A stretch of 21,015 nucleotides of DNA, taken from the NCBI GenBank assembly GCA_035300505.1, contig DATGVJ010000187.1, forward strand, positions 1-21,015. Direction: 5' to 3'. This stretch comes from VAZQ01 sp035300505. GTDB lineage: Bacteria > Pseudomonadota > Alphaproteobacteria > Rhizobiales > Xanthobacteraceae. A model generated the notes under the pieces. It saw only the letters and a list, made by a program, of their open reading frames with translations. It was not told the origin of the DNA and did no database searches. The position numbers were made by a program, and so were the translations under genes. Below are positions 7,964 through 16,622 of this stretch, one piece after another (within the stretch, counting starts at the first letter, position 1; each line of letters begins with the position of its first letter).

Positions 7964-8967
7964 CATACGCATTGGCGGTCTTGGGTATAACCGGCCTCGG
8001 AACAAACTGCGTCATGGCGCAAACCGTAGCCGACTTCTATCGCGGCAAGACGCTTGAAATCGATGTCGGAACCGGCGTCGGCGGCGGCTATGACGCCAAT
8101 GCCCGCCTGGTTGCGCGCCATCTTGGACGGCACCTCCCCGGCAATCCCACAATCGTGATCAACAATCTTCCCGGCGGCGGCGGCATCCGCGCCGCCAACA
8201 CCCTGTTCAATCGCTTGGCGCGCGACGGCACGGTCATCGGGACCTTCAGTAATGCGATGATTACAGAGCCGCTTCTCGGCAGCGGCCAGTCGCTTTTCGA
8301 TCCGACGAAATTCACCTGGATCGGCAGCGCCAGCCGCGAGGACGGGCTCTGCGTCGCGACGCAATCCTCCGGCATTGCGTCATGGAACGACCTGCTCGAA
8401 AAGGAAGTGATTGTCGGCACGACGGCACCCGGCACGACGACATACATGTATCCCGTGATGCTGCGAAACCTGTTCGGCGCCAAGTTCAAACCTGTTTCCG
8501 GATATCCCGATGCCGGCCAGATCGCGCTCGCGGTCCAGCGCAACGAAGTGCAAGCGGTTTGCCAGACCTTGTCGAGCATCAAGATCGGTCGTCCGGATTG
8601 GCTGCGCGACCGCGTCGTGGTGCCGCTCATTGCGCTCGGCCTCACGCGCCTGCGCGATCTTCCCGACCTCATGTCGGTCATGGAACTCGCACGCACCGCC
8701 GAACAGCAGCAGATCCTCAAGGTCGTTCTTGCTCCCAATCTCGCGGGCCGCCCGTTCCTGGCGCCGCCCGGCATTCCGCCGCAGCGCACGCAAGCGCTGC
8801 GTGATGCCTTCGACGCCATGACCCGAGACACCAACTTTTTGGAGGAGGCGCAAAGGTTGCGCATGGACATCGAGCCGGCGAGCGGACGCGAAATCGAGGC
8901 GTTGGTTAATGAAATCTATGCACTGCCCGAAGGCGTCATCGCGCGGACCAAACTCGTCGCGAGGTAA
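7951..8967 (+). CDS. Tripartite tricarboxylate transporter (Bug/TctC) family solute-binding protein
   Basis: A 338-residue periplasmic binding protein. The first 23 residues form a plausible signal peptide, with a hydrophobic core around ALAVLGITGLG and probable cleavage after VMA. Mature-protein features of the Bug family are visible: GKTLEIDVGTGVGGGYDANAR, then VINNLPGGGGIRAANTL and a DGTVIGTF segment in the first lobe, with VGTTAPGTTTYMYP around the hinge. Bug proteins bind small carboxylates, amides or aromatic acids. The TctA and TctB membrane partners are absent from the window, as is common for these often orphan proteins. It starts inside the end of the second M24 gene, so it is probably translationally coupled and part of the hyu operon, which suggests it captures the substrate or a related compound. 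Its stop codon is two bases from the convergent EamA gene. Confidence 0.88.
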   Translation: MRAITYALAVLGITGLGTNCVMAQTVADFYRGKTLEIDVGTGVGGGYDANARLVARHLGRHLPGNPTIVINNLPGGGGIRAANTLFNRLARDGTVIGTFSNAMITEPLLGSGQSLFDPTKFTWIGSASREDGLCVATQSSGIASWNDLLEKEVIVGTTAPGTTTYMYPVMLRNLFGAKFKPVSGYPDAGQIALAVQRNEVQAVCQTLSSIKIGRPDWLRDRVVVPLIALGLTRLRDLPDLMSVMELARTAEQQQILKVVLAPNLAGRPFLAPPGIPPQRTQALRDAFDAMTRDTNFLEEAQRLRMDIEPASGREIEALVNEIYALPEGVIARTKLVAR

Positions 8968-8969
8968 TT

Positions 8970-9863
8970 TCAATGCGCAAACAGCAGCAGCACGACCCCG
9001 ATCACGATCAACACAATGCCGTAGGCTTCACGTTGCGTCGTCACCTGCCCGAACACGAAACGCGAGATCGCTTGCGCAAACAGCACCTCGACCAGTGCCA
9101 GCGTGCGTACGCTCGCCGCACTGGCGAGTGCAAAGGACAGAAACCAGAATTGCGATGCGAAGGCGCCGAGAAATCCGGCAAGCATGGACGGTTTCCAGGC
9201 CTTGAGGATGGCGCGCATGACGGATGGATCGCGCCAGGCAAGATAAAGCGACAGCAACACGACTTGAACCAACAGTCCGACCATCATCGTGAAGGTCGCC
9301 GCCATCACGTAGTTTGCCAAGTCAAGACTCAGGATCGCGCCGCGAAATCCGATGGCCGACAACCCGAACATCGCGGCCGATGCAAGACCGAGCAGCGTCG
9401 GCCGCCATCCGAGATTAGCCCCTCCTCGCAGGCCCGTGAGCACGACGCCACAGGTCGCCACCAGGATGGCGATCGCCATCAGGGGCGTAACCGCATCACC
9501 CAGCAGTATGAGCCCAAAGAGGGCCACCTGCACGGGCTCGGTCTTGATATAGGCATAGACCACCACGAACGAGCGGTCGTTCATGGCGGCCAGCATCAGG
9601 GCGGTGGCGGCGATCTGGGAAAGCGCGCCATCGGCGAGCCAGGCCCAGAAGATGCCGCCCGGGCGCGGCATCGCCTCCCCGGTCGCGACCAGAACCAGGC
9701 CCAAAAAGACCAGCGCGAACGGAAAACCGAACAGGAATCGCACATGGGTGGCGCCGGCCGTTCCGAGCGACGTCGTCAACGACCGCTGCGTGGCATTGCG
9801 GACGGTCTGGCTCGCGGCGGCAATCACCGTGAACAGCGCCCAAAGCCAGCCCGAATCAGGCAT
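8970..9863 (-). CDS. EamA/DMT-family transporter
   Basis: A very hydrophobic 297-residue membrane protein of the drug/metabolite transporter superfamily. It begins MPDSGWLWALFTVIAAASQ and shows about nine to ten transmembrane segments arranged as two EamA-like halves. Helix four contains TEPVQVALFGLILLGD and the last helix ends VLLLFAH. The substrate cannot be read; family members move metabolites, amino acids or nucleosides across the inner membrane. I chose ATG at 9863 because GAGG lies just upstream; a TTG ten codons earlier gives a less typical N-terminus. It lies 54 bases downstream of ubiG on the same strand, so the two probably share a transcript. Its end is convergent with the solute-binding gene. 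Confidence 0.87.
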   Translation of the reverse strand: MPDSGWLWALFTVIAAASQTVRNATQRSLTTSLGTAGATHVRFLFGFPFALVFLGLVLVATGEAMPRPGGIFWAWLADGALSQIAATALMLAAMNDRSFVVVYAYIKTEPVQVALFGLILLGDAVTPLMAIAILVATCGVVLTGLRGGANLGWRPTLLGLASAAMFGLSAIGFRGAILSLDLANYVMAATFTMMVGLLVQVVLLSLYLAWRDPSVMRAILKAWKPSMLAGFLGAFASQFWFLSFALASAASVRTLALVEVLFAQAISRFVFGQVTTQREAYGIVLIVIGVVLLLFAH

Positions 9864-9917
9864 CCCCACCCTCAAATAAGCTATGCAAATCAATCTGCGG
9901 TGCCGCGCCCAAGAGCA

Positions 9918-10694
9918 CTACTTCGATCGCGCGGCCGCAACCATGTAGTTCACATCCATGTCGCTCGACAATTGCCAGCGGTCGGCGAACAAATTGTAGA
10001 TGACGCCTGTCTCTTCAAATACCCTCAATCCACCCAGTTCCAGCGCAATCTCGAGTTCATTTGGGGTCACGAATTTGTCCCATTGGTGGGTCCCGCGCGG
10101 CAACCAGCGCAGCACATATTCGGCGCCCACGATGGCGAGCGCAAAGCTCTTGAGAGTCCGGTTGAGCGTCGCCATGATCATCAGCCCGTCTGGCTTGACC
10201 ATGTCGGTGCAGCGCCGCACAAACAGATTGACGTCGGCGACATGCTCGACCACCTCCATGGCGAGCACGACGTCGAAGCTCTCGCCCGCATCCGCGAGAG
10301 CTTCTGCGGTGGTTGCGCGGTAGTCGATCGCAATGCCCCCGGCCCCAGCGTGGAGCTTGGCCGCCGCGATATTGGCTTCCGCCGGATCCGCGCCTACGAC
10401 CGCGGCACCGAGCCGCGCCAAAGGCTCGCTCAGGAGGCCGCCGCCGCAGCCGATGTCGAGGATGCGCAAGCCGGAGAGGCTATCGAGCCGTTTTGGATCA
10501 CGCCCAAGCCGCCGGCAGACCGCATCCCTGATGAATCCGAGCCGCACCGGATTGAACTTGTGCAGCACGCCCATTTTGCCATGGAAATCCCACCACGTGT
10601 CGGCGAGCGCGGAAAAGCGCGCGACCTCGCTCTCGTCGACGGTGGAGCGGCTTGCGGGCTTTGTTGCAGGCGTTGTTGCAGACTTGGCATTCAT
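9918..10694 (-). CDS. ubiG: Ubiquinone biosynthesis O-methyltransferase UbiG
   Basis: A 258-residue SAM-dependent methyltransferase that performs both O-methylation steps of ubiquinone synthesis, using polyprenyl dihydroxybenzoate-type and demethylubiquinol substrates. Motif I is ILDIGCGGGLLSE (residues 78-90). DSE-type N-terminal residues followed by ALADTWWDFHGKM, then HKFNPVRLGFIRD, AMEVVEHVADV and a GTHQWDKFV segment are all diagnostic of UbiG. It is slightly longer than the E. coli enzyme because of a Thr/Ala-rich N-terminal leader. The ATG at 10694 is preceded by AAGG; an in-frame GTG seven codons earlier is possible. It is divergent from lysC across a 192-base spacer and precedes the EamA gene. 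Confidence 0.93.
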   Translation of the reverse strand: MNAKSATTPATKPASRSTVDESEVARFSALADTWWDFHGKMGVLHKFNPVRLGFIRDAVCRRLGRDPKRLDSLSGLRILDIGCGGGLLSEPLARLGAAVVGADPAEANIAAAKLHAGAGGIAIDYRATTAEALADAGESFDVVLAMEVVEHVADVNLFVRRCTDMVKPDGLMIMATLNRTLKSFALAIVGAEYVLRWLPRGTHQWDKFVTPNELEIALELGGLRVFEETGVIYNLFADRWQLSSDMDVNYMVAAARSK

Positions 10695-10766
10695 CGCCTT
10701 GGGATCCCCAAACACATTGTTGCGGGGCCATGATCCCGCAGGCTATGTATACGCGCCTTTTTAAGC

Positions 10767-10796
10767 CAAGGCTCTACCAAACAAGGCTTTACCAAA
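10767..10796. repeat. Two tandem 15-bp direct repeats between ubiG and lysC
   Basis: CAAGGCTCTACCAAA (10767-10781) is followed immediately by CAAGGCTTTACCAAA (10782-10796), with one mismatch. The pair lies in the divergent promoter region of ubiG and lysC, so it could be a binding site for a regulator of either gene or simply a small tandem duplication. I could not place confident promoters here. Confidence 0.5.
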
Positions 10797-10886
10797 GCAG
10801 CCTCTTTACTTAAGCAGTTTTGGCGGCTTGGGTCAGAGCAGATCATCCCTCTTCCCGTTGCCCATCTGGAGACGTCCAAACACGCC

Positions 10887-12140
10887 ATGGCCCGCCTCGT
10901 CATGAAATTCGGCGGAACCTCGGTCGCCGATATCGACCGCATCCGTAACGTTGCCAACCACGTCCAACGCGAAGTCGACGCCGGCCACGAAGTCGCCGTG
11001 GTGGTATCGGCGATGTCCGGCGTGACCAACGAGCTGGTCGCCTGGTGCCGCGACGGCGCCGTCCTGCACGATGCCCGGGAATACGACGCCGTCGTGTCGA
11101 GCGGGGAGCAGGTTACGGCCGGCCTGCTGGCGATCGTGCTTGAAGGAATCGGGATCAATGCCCGTTCCTGGCAGGGCTGGCAGCTTCCCATTTTGACGTC
11201 CAATGCCCATGGTTCGGCGCGCATCCTCGACATCAACGGCACCGAACTCATCAAACGCTTCAAGGAACGCAAGGAGGTCGCGGTGGTCGCCGGCTTCCAG
11301 GGCATGCACAAGGAAACGGGCCGTATCACCACGCTCGGGCGCGGCGGGTCGGACACATCGGCGGTCGCAATCGCGGCCGCCATCAAGGCGGATCGTTGCG
11401 ACATCTATACCGATGTCGATGGCGTGTATACGACCGATCCGCGGGTCGTGCCGCGCGCCAAGCGCATGCCCAAGATTGCCTACGAGGAAATGCTCGAGCT
11501 CGCTTCGCTCGGGGCCAAAGTCATGCAGGTGCGCTCGGTCGAACTCGGCATGGTGCATCGCGTGCGCATATTCGTGCGCTCGAGTTTCGTAAAACCGGAA
11601 GATATCGATCCGCGCGTCGACCCGCCCGGCACACTCATTTGCAGCGAGGAGGAGATTGTGGAGCAACAAGTCGTCACCGGCATTGCCTTCTCCAAGGACG
11701 AGGCCCAGATTTCAATCCGCCGTGTCGCCGACAAGCCGGGCGTGGCGGCCGCCATCTTCGGCCCGCTCGCAGAAGCCAATATCAACGTCGACATGATCGT
11801 CCAGAATGTGTCGTCCGACGGCGCCACCACTGATCTCACCTTCACGGTGCCGGCATCGGACTACGAGCGCGCCGCCGACGTGCTGGCCAAGGCAAAGCCG
11901 GACATCGGCTATGATCGCATCGACGGCGCCAGCGACGTCGCCAAAGTGTCGGTCATCGGCATCGGCATGCGCAGCCATGCCGGGGTCGCCGCCCGGGCCT
12001 TCAAGGCCCTGGCCGAGCGCAGGATCAACATCCGCGCCATCACGACCTCCGAAATAAAGTTCTCGCTGCTGATCGACGCCGAATATACGGAACTCGCGGT
12101 CCGCACGCTGCACAGCCTCTACGACCTGGACAAGAACTGA
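10887..12140 (+). CDS. lysC: Aspartokinase (aspartate kinase)
   Basis: A 417-residue aspartokinase, which phosphorylates aspartate in the first step of the lysine, threonine, methionine and diaminopimelate pathways. The kinase domain begins KFGGTSVAD (residue 7 on) and includes SSGEQVTAGLL, GFQGMHKETG, TTLGRGGSDTSA and DVDGVYTTDPR. The C-terminal part carries two ACT domains from about residue 260, where lysine or threonine would bind for feedback control. The length matches the alpha subunit of the alpha2beta2 type. ATG 10887 begins MARLVMKFGG as in homologues. A strong internal ribosome site suggests a second, shorter product. It is transcribed with or just upstream of ptsP and divergently from ubiG. 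Confidence 0.95.
   Translation: MARLVMKFGGTSVADIDRIRNVANHVQREVDAGHEVAVVVSAMSGVTNELVAWCRDGAVLHDAREYDAVVSSGEQVTAGLLAIVLEGIGINARSWQGWQLPILTSNAHGSARILDINGTELIKRFKERKEVAVVAGFQGMHKETGRITTLGRGGSDTSAVAIAAAIKADRCDIYTDVDGVYTTDPRVVPRAKRMPKIAYEEMLELASLGAKVMQVRSVELGMVHRVRIFVRSSFVKPEDIDPRVDPPGTLICSEEEIVEQQVVTGIAFSKDEAQISIRRVADKPGVAAAIFGPLAEANINVDMIVQNVSSDGATTDLTFTVPASDYERAADVLAKAKPDIGYDRIDGASDVAKVSVIGIGMRSHAGVAARAFKALAERRINIRAITTSEIKFSLLIDAEYTELAVRTLHSLYDLDKN
11646..11660 (+). promoter_or_regulatory. Internal ribosome binding site and GTG start for a lysC beta subunit
   Basis: GAGGAGGAG (11646-11654) lies three bases before an in-frame GTG (11658), codon 258 of lysC. Translation from there would give a 160-residue protein, VEQQVVTGIAFSKDEA onward, made only of the two ACT domains. 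From memory, the beta subunit of Corynebacterium glutamicum aspartokinase begins at the equivalent point (MEEAVLTGVA). The purine-rich run also encodes glutamates, so it may be coincidental. Confidence 0.5.
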
Positions 12141-12163
12141 ACCCTGTTCCTCCGGCTATTTGG

Positions 12164-12190
12164 GACTGCGGGACCCCTCCCCCGGCAGTC
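12164..12190 (+). terminator. Weak hairpin after lysC
   Basis: GACTGC (12164-12169) pairs with GCAGTC (12185-12190), and inner GGG can pair with CCC. It starts 24 bases after the lysC stop. No T-run follows, so it is a poor intrinsic terminator and may only slow polymerase or mark the lysC 3' end. Confidence 0.25.
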
Positions 12191-12195
12191 TGTAC

Positions 12196-12224
12196 TTGCT
12201 TGTACGCGCTCGCATTGGCTATAC
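12196..12224 (+). promoter_or_regulatory. Candidate sigma-70-type promoter of ptsP
   Basis: TTGCTT (12196-12201), a 17-base spacer and CTATAC (12219-12224) resemble the alphaproteobacterial housekeeping pattern TTGAC-N17-CTATAT. Transcription would start near 12231, about 90 bases before the ptsP start. Found by eye, with no transcript evidence. Confidence 0.35.
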
Positions 12225-12319
12225 GCCCTCATGGTTGAAGCCCGCCGGCTGCCGGGGCCTGCGGATGCGATTTCCTGACTGAATTTGCCGGGGCACACAT
12301 GCACCGGAATCGAGGGAAC

Positions 12320-14593
12320 ATGCGTGGCACGCTTGGCGGCCCGCGTGCGTTGTTGCGCCGGCTTCGCGAAGTGATGGCGGAGCCGGTCAGCGCGCAGGAC
12401 CGCCTGGACAAGATCGTGGTGCTGATCGCCGCCAACATGGTGGCGGAGGTCTGCTCTGTCTACGTTTTGCGCGTAGACGGCACGCTCGAACTTTACGCCA
12501 CGGAAGGCCTCAAGAAAGAGGCCGTCCACCAGACCGTCATGCGGGCGGACGAAGGCCTCGTGGGTCTCGTCGCAAGCGAAGCAAACCCCATCAATCTCTC
12601 GCAGGCTCAGGACCACCCGGCGTTCTCGTTCCGCCCGGAAACGGGCGAAGAAATCTACAACGCGTTCCTCGGCGTGCCGGTCCTGCGCGCCGGTAACACG
12701 CTTGGCGTCCTGGTGGTTCAGAACCGGGCCCGTCGCGCCTATTCGGAGGAGGAAGAGGAGGCGCTGCAGACGACCGCGATGGTGCTCGCTGAGATGATTG
12801 CCTCGGGCGAGCTTGCGTCGATTGCGAAACCCGGCGCGCCCCAGCTTGCAGCCCGTCGCCCCCTGCAGGTCGTCGGCGTTGCGCTCAATGACGGCATCGC
12901 GCTCGGCCGTGCGGTATTCCACGAGCCACGAATCGTCATCACCAATATCATCGCCGACGATGTGCCAAAGGAACTCAAGCGCCTGGAAGCCGGGATCGAG
13001 ACCATGCGCTCCGACCTCGACCTGCTGCTCGAACGCGGCGAGGTCCCCGACCGCGGCGAGCATCGCGAGGTGCTGGAAGCCTACCGGATGTTCGCCAACG
13101 ACCGGGGCTGGAATCATCGCCTGGAAGAGGCGGTGCGCACCGGGTTGACTGCCGAAGCTGCGGTCGAACGCGTCCAATCGGACACGCGCGCGCGCATGCT
13201 GCGCGCGACCGACCCCTATTTGCGCGAACGCCTGCACGATCTCGACGAACTGTCGAACCGTCTGTTGCATCAATTGCTTGGCACGGACTATGCGGTCTCG
13301 CGCGACCGACTGCCGGAAAATGCGGTGCTGGTGGCCCGCTCCATGGGGCCGGCCGCGCTCCTCGAATACGACCGCAAGCGTTTGCGCGGACTGGTACTTG
13401 AGGAAGGCGGTCCCAATTCGCATGTCGCCATCGTGGCGCGCGCACTTGGCATCGCGGCTGTCGGCGAAATCCCGAACGCGACGGGCATTACGGAACCCGG
13501 GGATGCGATCATCGTCGATGGATCATCAGGCATCGTGCATATGCGGCCGACCCCCGACATGGAGGCGGCCTATGTCGAGCGGGTGCGGGTACGCGCGCGC
13601 CGGCAATTGCAATATCAGGCGCTGCGGGACAAGCCGTGTGTGACCCGGGATGGCACCGCCGTAACGCTCCTAATCAATGCCGGCCTGCCGGTCGATTTGT
13701 CGCACGTCGCGGAGACCGGCGCTTGCGGGATCGGCCTGTTCCGTACCGAACTGCAGTTCATGGCAGCCGGGATGCTGCCGCGCGCGGCCGAACAGTTCGC
13801 GCTCTACCGGGCTGTGCTTGATGCTGCTGGCGACAAGCCCGTGACGTTTCGCACGCTCGACATCGGAGGCGACAAGGTCCTGCCCAATATGCGCGAGCAC
13901 ATCGAGGAGGAAAACCCGGCCTTGGGTTGGCGCGCCATCAGGCTCGGACTTGACCGGCCCGGGCTCTTGCGAAATCAAGTACGTGCGCTGCTGCGGGCGG
14001 CCGGCGGGCGCGAACTGCGCCTCATGTTCCCTATGATCGCGAGCGTCGAGGAATTCGACGAAGCAAAAACGCTGGTCGAACGCGAGCTGACGCATTTGCG
14101 CCGTCATGGCCACAAGTTGCCGGAGCGCGCCGATATCGGCGCCATGTTGGAAGTGCCGTCGCTCCTTTATCAGCTCGATGAAATCCTCGACCGCGTTGAT
14201 TTCCTGTCGGTCGGATCAAATGATCTGTTCCAGTTTTTCTATGCCGTCGACCGCGGCAACAAGCGTGTGGCCGAGCGTTTCGATCCGATCGCATCCCCGA
14301 TCCTGCGGGCCCTGCGTGACATCGTCACCAAGGCGCAGGCTCACAACAAGCCGGTGTCGATCTGCGGCGAACTGGCCTCGCAACCGATCGGGGCATTGGC
14401 TTTGGTCGCGATCGGCTACCGCGCCCTGTCACTTTCACCGACGGCGGTCGGTCCGATAAAAGCCATGCTTCTCGAAACTGACTGCCGCAAGGTCAGTGAT
14501 TTGGTCGGCAAGCTCATCGACGCACCGGCCGGGACGGTCAACATCCGCGAGCGGCTCAAGGCCTTCGCGGCTGAACAGGGGCTGCCGATTTAG
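12320..14593 (+). CDS. ptsP: Phosphoenolpyruvate-protein phosphotransferase PtsP (nitrogen PTS enzyme I)
   Basis: A 757-residue enzyme I of the nitrogen-related phosphotransferase system. It takes phosphate from PEP and passes it to NPr and then EIIA-Ntr, a regulatory chain linked to nitrogen and potassium status. An N-terminal GAF domain (about 15-165, including SVYVLRVDGTLELYATEGL) distinguishes it from sugar-PTS enzyme I. The phosphohistidine is His368 in GGPNSHVAIVAR. FRTLDIGGDKVLPN, GIGLFRTELQFM and the catalytic Cys682 in SICGELASQP follow in the PEP-binding barrel. I chose ATG 12320 (MRGTLGGPRALLRRL) with GAGGGA just upstream; ATG 12299 is a possible seven-codon extension. It lies between lysC and prfA, a gene order I recall from other Rhizobiales. 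Confidence 0.93.
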   Translation: MRGTLGGPRALLRRLREVMAEPVSAQDRLDKIVVLIAANMVAEVCSVYVLRVDGTLELYATEGLKKEAVHQTVMRADEGLVGLVASEANPINLSQAQDHPAFSFRPETGEEIYNAFLGVPVLRAGNTLGVLVVQNRARRAYSEEEEEALQTTAMVLAEMIASGELASIAKPGAPQLAARRPLQVVGVALNDGIALGRAVFHEPRIVITNIIADDVPKELKRLEAGIETMRSDLDLLLERGEVPDRGEHREVLEAYRMFANDRGWNHRLEEAVRTGLTAEAAVERVQSDTRARMLRATDPYLRERLHDLDELSNRLLHQLLGTDYAVSRDRLPENAVLVARSMGPAALLEYDRKRLRGLVLEEGGPNSHVAIVARALGIAAVGEIPNATGITEPGDAIIVDGSSGIVHMRPTPDMEAAYVERVRVRARRQLQYQALRDKPCVTRDGTAVTLLINAGLPVDLSHVAETGACGIGLFRTELQFMAAGMLPRAAEQFALYRAVLDAAGDKPVTFRTLDIGGDKVLPNMREHIEEENPALGWRAIRLGLDRPGLLRNQVRALLRAAGGRELRLMFPMIASVEEFDEAKTLVERELTHLRRHGHKLPERADIGAMLEVPSLLYQLDEILDRVDFLSVGSNDLFQFFYAVDRGNKRVAERFDPIASPILRALRDIVTKAQAHNKPVSICGELASQPIGALALVAIGYRALSLSPTAVGPIKAMLLETDCRKVSDLVGKLIDAPAGTVNIRERLKAFAAEQGLPI

Positions 14594-14652
14594 ACTATGG
14601 CATGACATACACCGCGACTTGAGCCGATTCCATAGGACCCCGAACCCGTGAA

Positions 14653-15735
14653 ATGACCATGCTGCCGGAACAGAAACTCGACGCGCTTGTCGCCCGCTAC
14701 GAGGCCGTGGAGGCGGAGCTTGCAAGCCAGGTCACGCCTGAGATCTATGTGAAGCTCTCGCGCGAATTCGCGGAACTCGGGCCCATCGTGAAAACGGTGA
14801 TCGATTATCGCAGCGTGGAGGCAGAGATCGCCGGCATCAATGCCTTGCTCAAGGATTCGTCCACCGACGCCGAGATGTGCGCCATGGCGAGTGCCGAAAA
14901 ACCGGCTCTGGAGGAAAAGCGTGCGGCGCTGGAGCGCCAGATCAAACTCACGCTGCTGCCCAAAGACGCCATGGATGCGCGCAACGTCATTATCGAAATT
15001 CGCGCCGGCACCGGCGGCGATGAAGCCTCGCTTTTTGCAGGGGATCTCTTTCGCATGTACGAACGCTATGCCGCCAAGGAGGGCTGGAAAACCGAAATCT
15101 TGTCCGCGAGCGAAGGGACCATGGGGGGCTACAAGGAAATCGTCGCCCAGATCAGCGGGCGTGGGCCGTTTGCCAAGCTCAAGTTCGAATCCGGTGTTCA
15201 CCGCGTGCAGCGCGTCCCCGACACCGAGACGCAAGGGCGCATCCATACATCGGCCGCGACCGTCGCGGTGTTGCCCGAGGTTGAAGACGTGGACATCAAG
15301 ATCAACGATGCCGATCTCAAGGTCGACACCATGCGGTCCAGCGGCGCCGGCGGCCAGCATGTGAACAAGACCGAATCCGCAATTCGCATCACCCATCTGC
15401 CCTCGGGCATCGCCATCGTGGTGCAGGAGGAGCGCTCGCAACACAAGAACCGCGCCAAAGCGATGGCCATGTTGCGGGCACGACTCTATGACGCGGAAAA
15501 GCAGAAACGCGATTCCGAGCGCGCCGCCGAACGGCGTGGCCAGGTCGGGTCAGGCGACCGGTCTGAGCGCATCCGCACCTACAACTTCCCGCAGGCGCGC
15601 GTCAGCGACCACCGAATCAATCTCACGCTCTACAAGTTGCCGCAGATCATGGAAGGCGAGGCGCTCGGCGAAATCATCGATGCCCTGGTGGCGGAGCATC
15701 AGGCAGGACTGCTGGCGGCGGAAGGCGCGACGTGA
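14653..15735 (+). CDS. prfA: Peptide chain release factor 1
   Basis: A 360-residue class I release factor that recognises UAA and UAG stop codons in the ribosomal A site and triggers peptide release. The GGQ motif is in SSGAGGQHVNKTES, with the methylated Gln at residue 235, the same number as in E. coli RF1. The codon-recognition region reads RVPDTETQGRIHTSAATVAV, a PDT form of the P-x-T motif. The length equals E. coli RF1. ATG 14653 is used; ATG 14659 two codons later is equally possible. It starts 59 bases after ptsP and overlaps prmC by four bases in GTGA, so it is made together with its modifying enzyme. Confidence 0.96.
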   Translation: MTMLPEQKLDALVARYEAVEAELASQVTPEIYVKLSREFAELGPIVKTVIDYRSVEAEIAGINALLKDSSTDAEMCAMASAEKPALEEKRAALERQIKLTLLPKDAMDARNVIIEIRAGTGGDEASLFAGDLFRMYERYAAKEGWKTEILSASEGTMGGYKEIVAQISGRGPFAKLKFESGVHRVQRVPDTETQGRIHTSAATVAVLPEVEDVDIKINDADLKVDTMRSSGAGGQHVNKTESAIRITHLPSGIAIVVQEERSQHKNRAKAMAMLRARLYDAEKQKRDSERAAERRGQVGSGDRSERIRTYNFPQARVSDHRINLTLYKLPQIMEGEALGEIIDALVAEHQAGLLAAEGAT

Positions 15736-16622
15736 CGCCTGCAAGGCGCGGGGAACACGAAATCACGATTGATGCCGCGCGCCGCGACATTGCGCAGGCG
15801 TTCCGGCAGCATGGTCTTGACTCGCCCGAACTTGATGCGCGCCTCATCGTCGGCCACGCGCTCGGCCTCGACCATGCGGGGCTTGTCGCGCAGTCCAATC
15901 GGCCCGTTAGCGCCGCCGACGCCGACGTAATCGCAGCACTGGCAGAGCGCCGGCTCAAGCACGAACCCGTCGCGCGCATCCTGGGCACGAAGGAATTCTG
16001 GGGCCTGCGCCTGGAACTCAACGCCGAGACCCTGGTGCCACGGCCAGAGACGGAAACGGTCGTCGAGGCGGCGCTTGCGGCTATTGACCGCAGCTTTGAT
16101 CGGCAACAGCCGCTGCGATTGGCCGACCTCGGCACCGGCTCAGGAGCGCTGCTGCTCGCGCTCCTCACCGAACTGCCGAATGCGTTCGGTGTCGGCACGG
16201 ACGTGAATAGCGCCGCGGCTGCTTGCGCGCAACGCAACGCCATTGCGCTCGGCCTTGAGGAACGGGCCACATTCGCCGTTTGCGACTACGCTACTGCGTT
16301 GTCGGGACCGTTCGACCTGATTGTATCCAATCCGCCCTACGTTTGTCGCAGTGCTGTCGCAGCGCTCGCGCCCGAGGTCCGTCTATTCGACCCCGCGGGT
16401 GCACTTGATGGCGGCGAGGATGGACTTGCCGGCTATCGGGCCATCGCATCCGACATGCACCGTGTGTTGTCGCCCAACGGATTTGTTGTGGTTGAACTCG
16501 GGGCCGGCCAGTGTGACGCCGTAATGACACTTTTTGCAGCAAGCGGCCTCATCGCATTGGAGGCCCGGCCCGACCTCGCCGGCATTGCCCGCGCGCTGAC
16601 CGGCTGCCGCGCATCCGGATGA
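15732..16622 (+). CDS. prmC: Release factor glutamine methyltransferase
   Basis: A 296-residue SAM-dependent methyltransferase that N5-methylates the Gln of the GGQ motif in release factors. It has an N-terminal helical domain (about 10-90), then the PRPETETVVEAAL segment, motif I LADLGTGSGALLLALL and the substrate-amide-binding NPPY at residues 200-203. The GTG start lies in the GTGA overlap with the prfA stop, the usual coupled arrangement. It ends ALTGCRASG. After it comes an 860-base gap with no confident gene. Confidence 0.95.
   Translation: MTPARRGEHEITIDAARRDIAQAFRQHGLDSPELDARLIVGHALGLDHAGLVAQSNRPVSAADADVIAALAERRLKHEPVARILGTKEFWGLRLELNAETLVPRPETETVVEAALAAIDRSFDRQQPLRLADLGTGSGALLLALLTELPNAFGVGTDVNSAAAACAQRNAIALGLEERATFAVCDYATALSGPFDLIVSNPPYVCRSAVAALAPEVRLFDPAGALDGGEDGLAGYRAIASDMHRVLSPNGFVVVELGAGQCDAVMTLFAASGLIALEARPDLAGIARALTGCRASG

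Noticed and set aside
8973..10733. A 586-codon plus-strand open frame opposite EamA and ubiG.
   Set aside because: The composition is dominated by Arg, His and Gln without hydrophobic cores, while the opposite strand encodes two well-defined proteins.
12119..13423. A 434-codon minus-strand open frame inside ptsP.
   Set aside because: It is a shadow of the highly conserved GAF and PEP-utilising domains on the plus strand.
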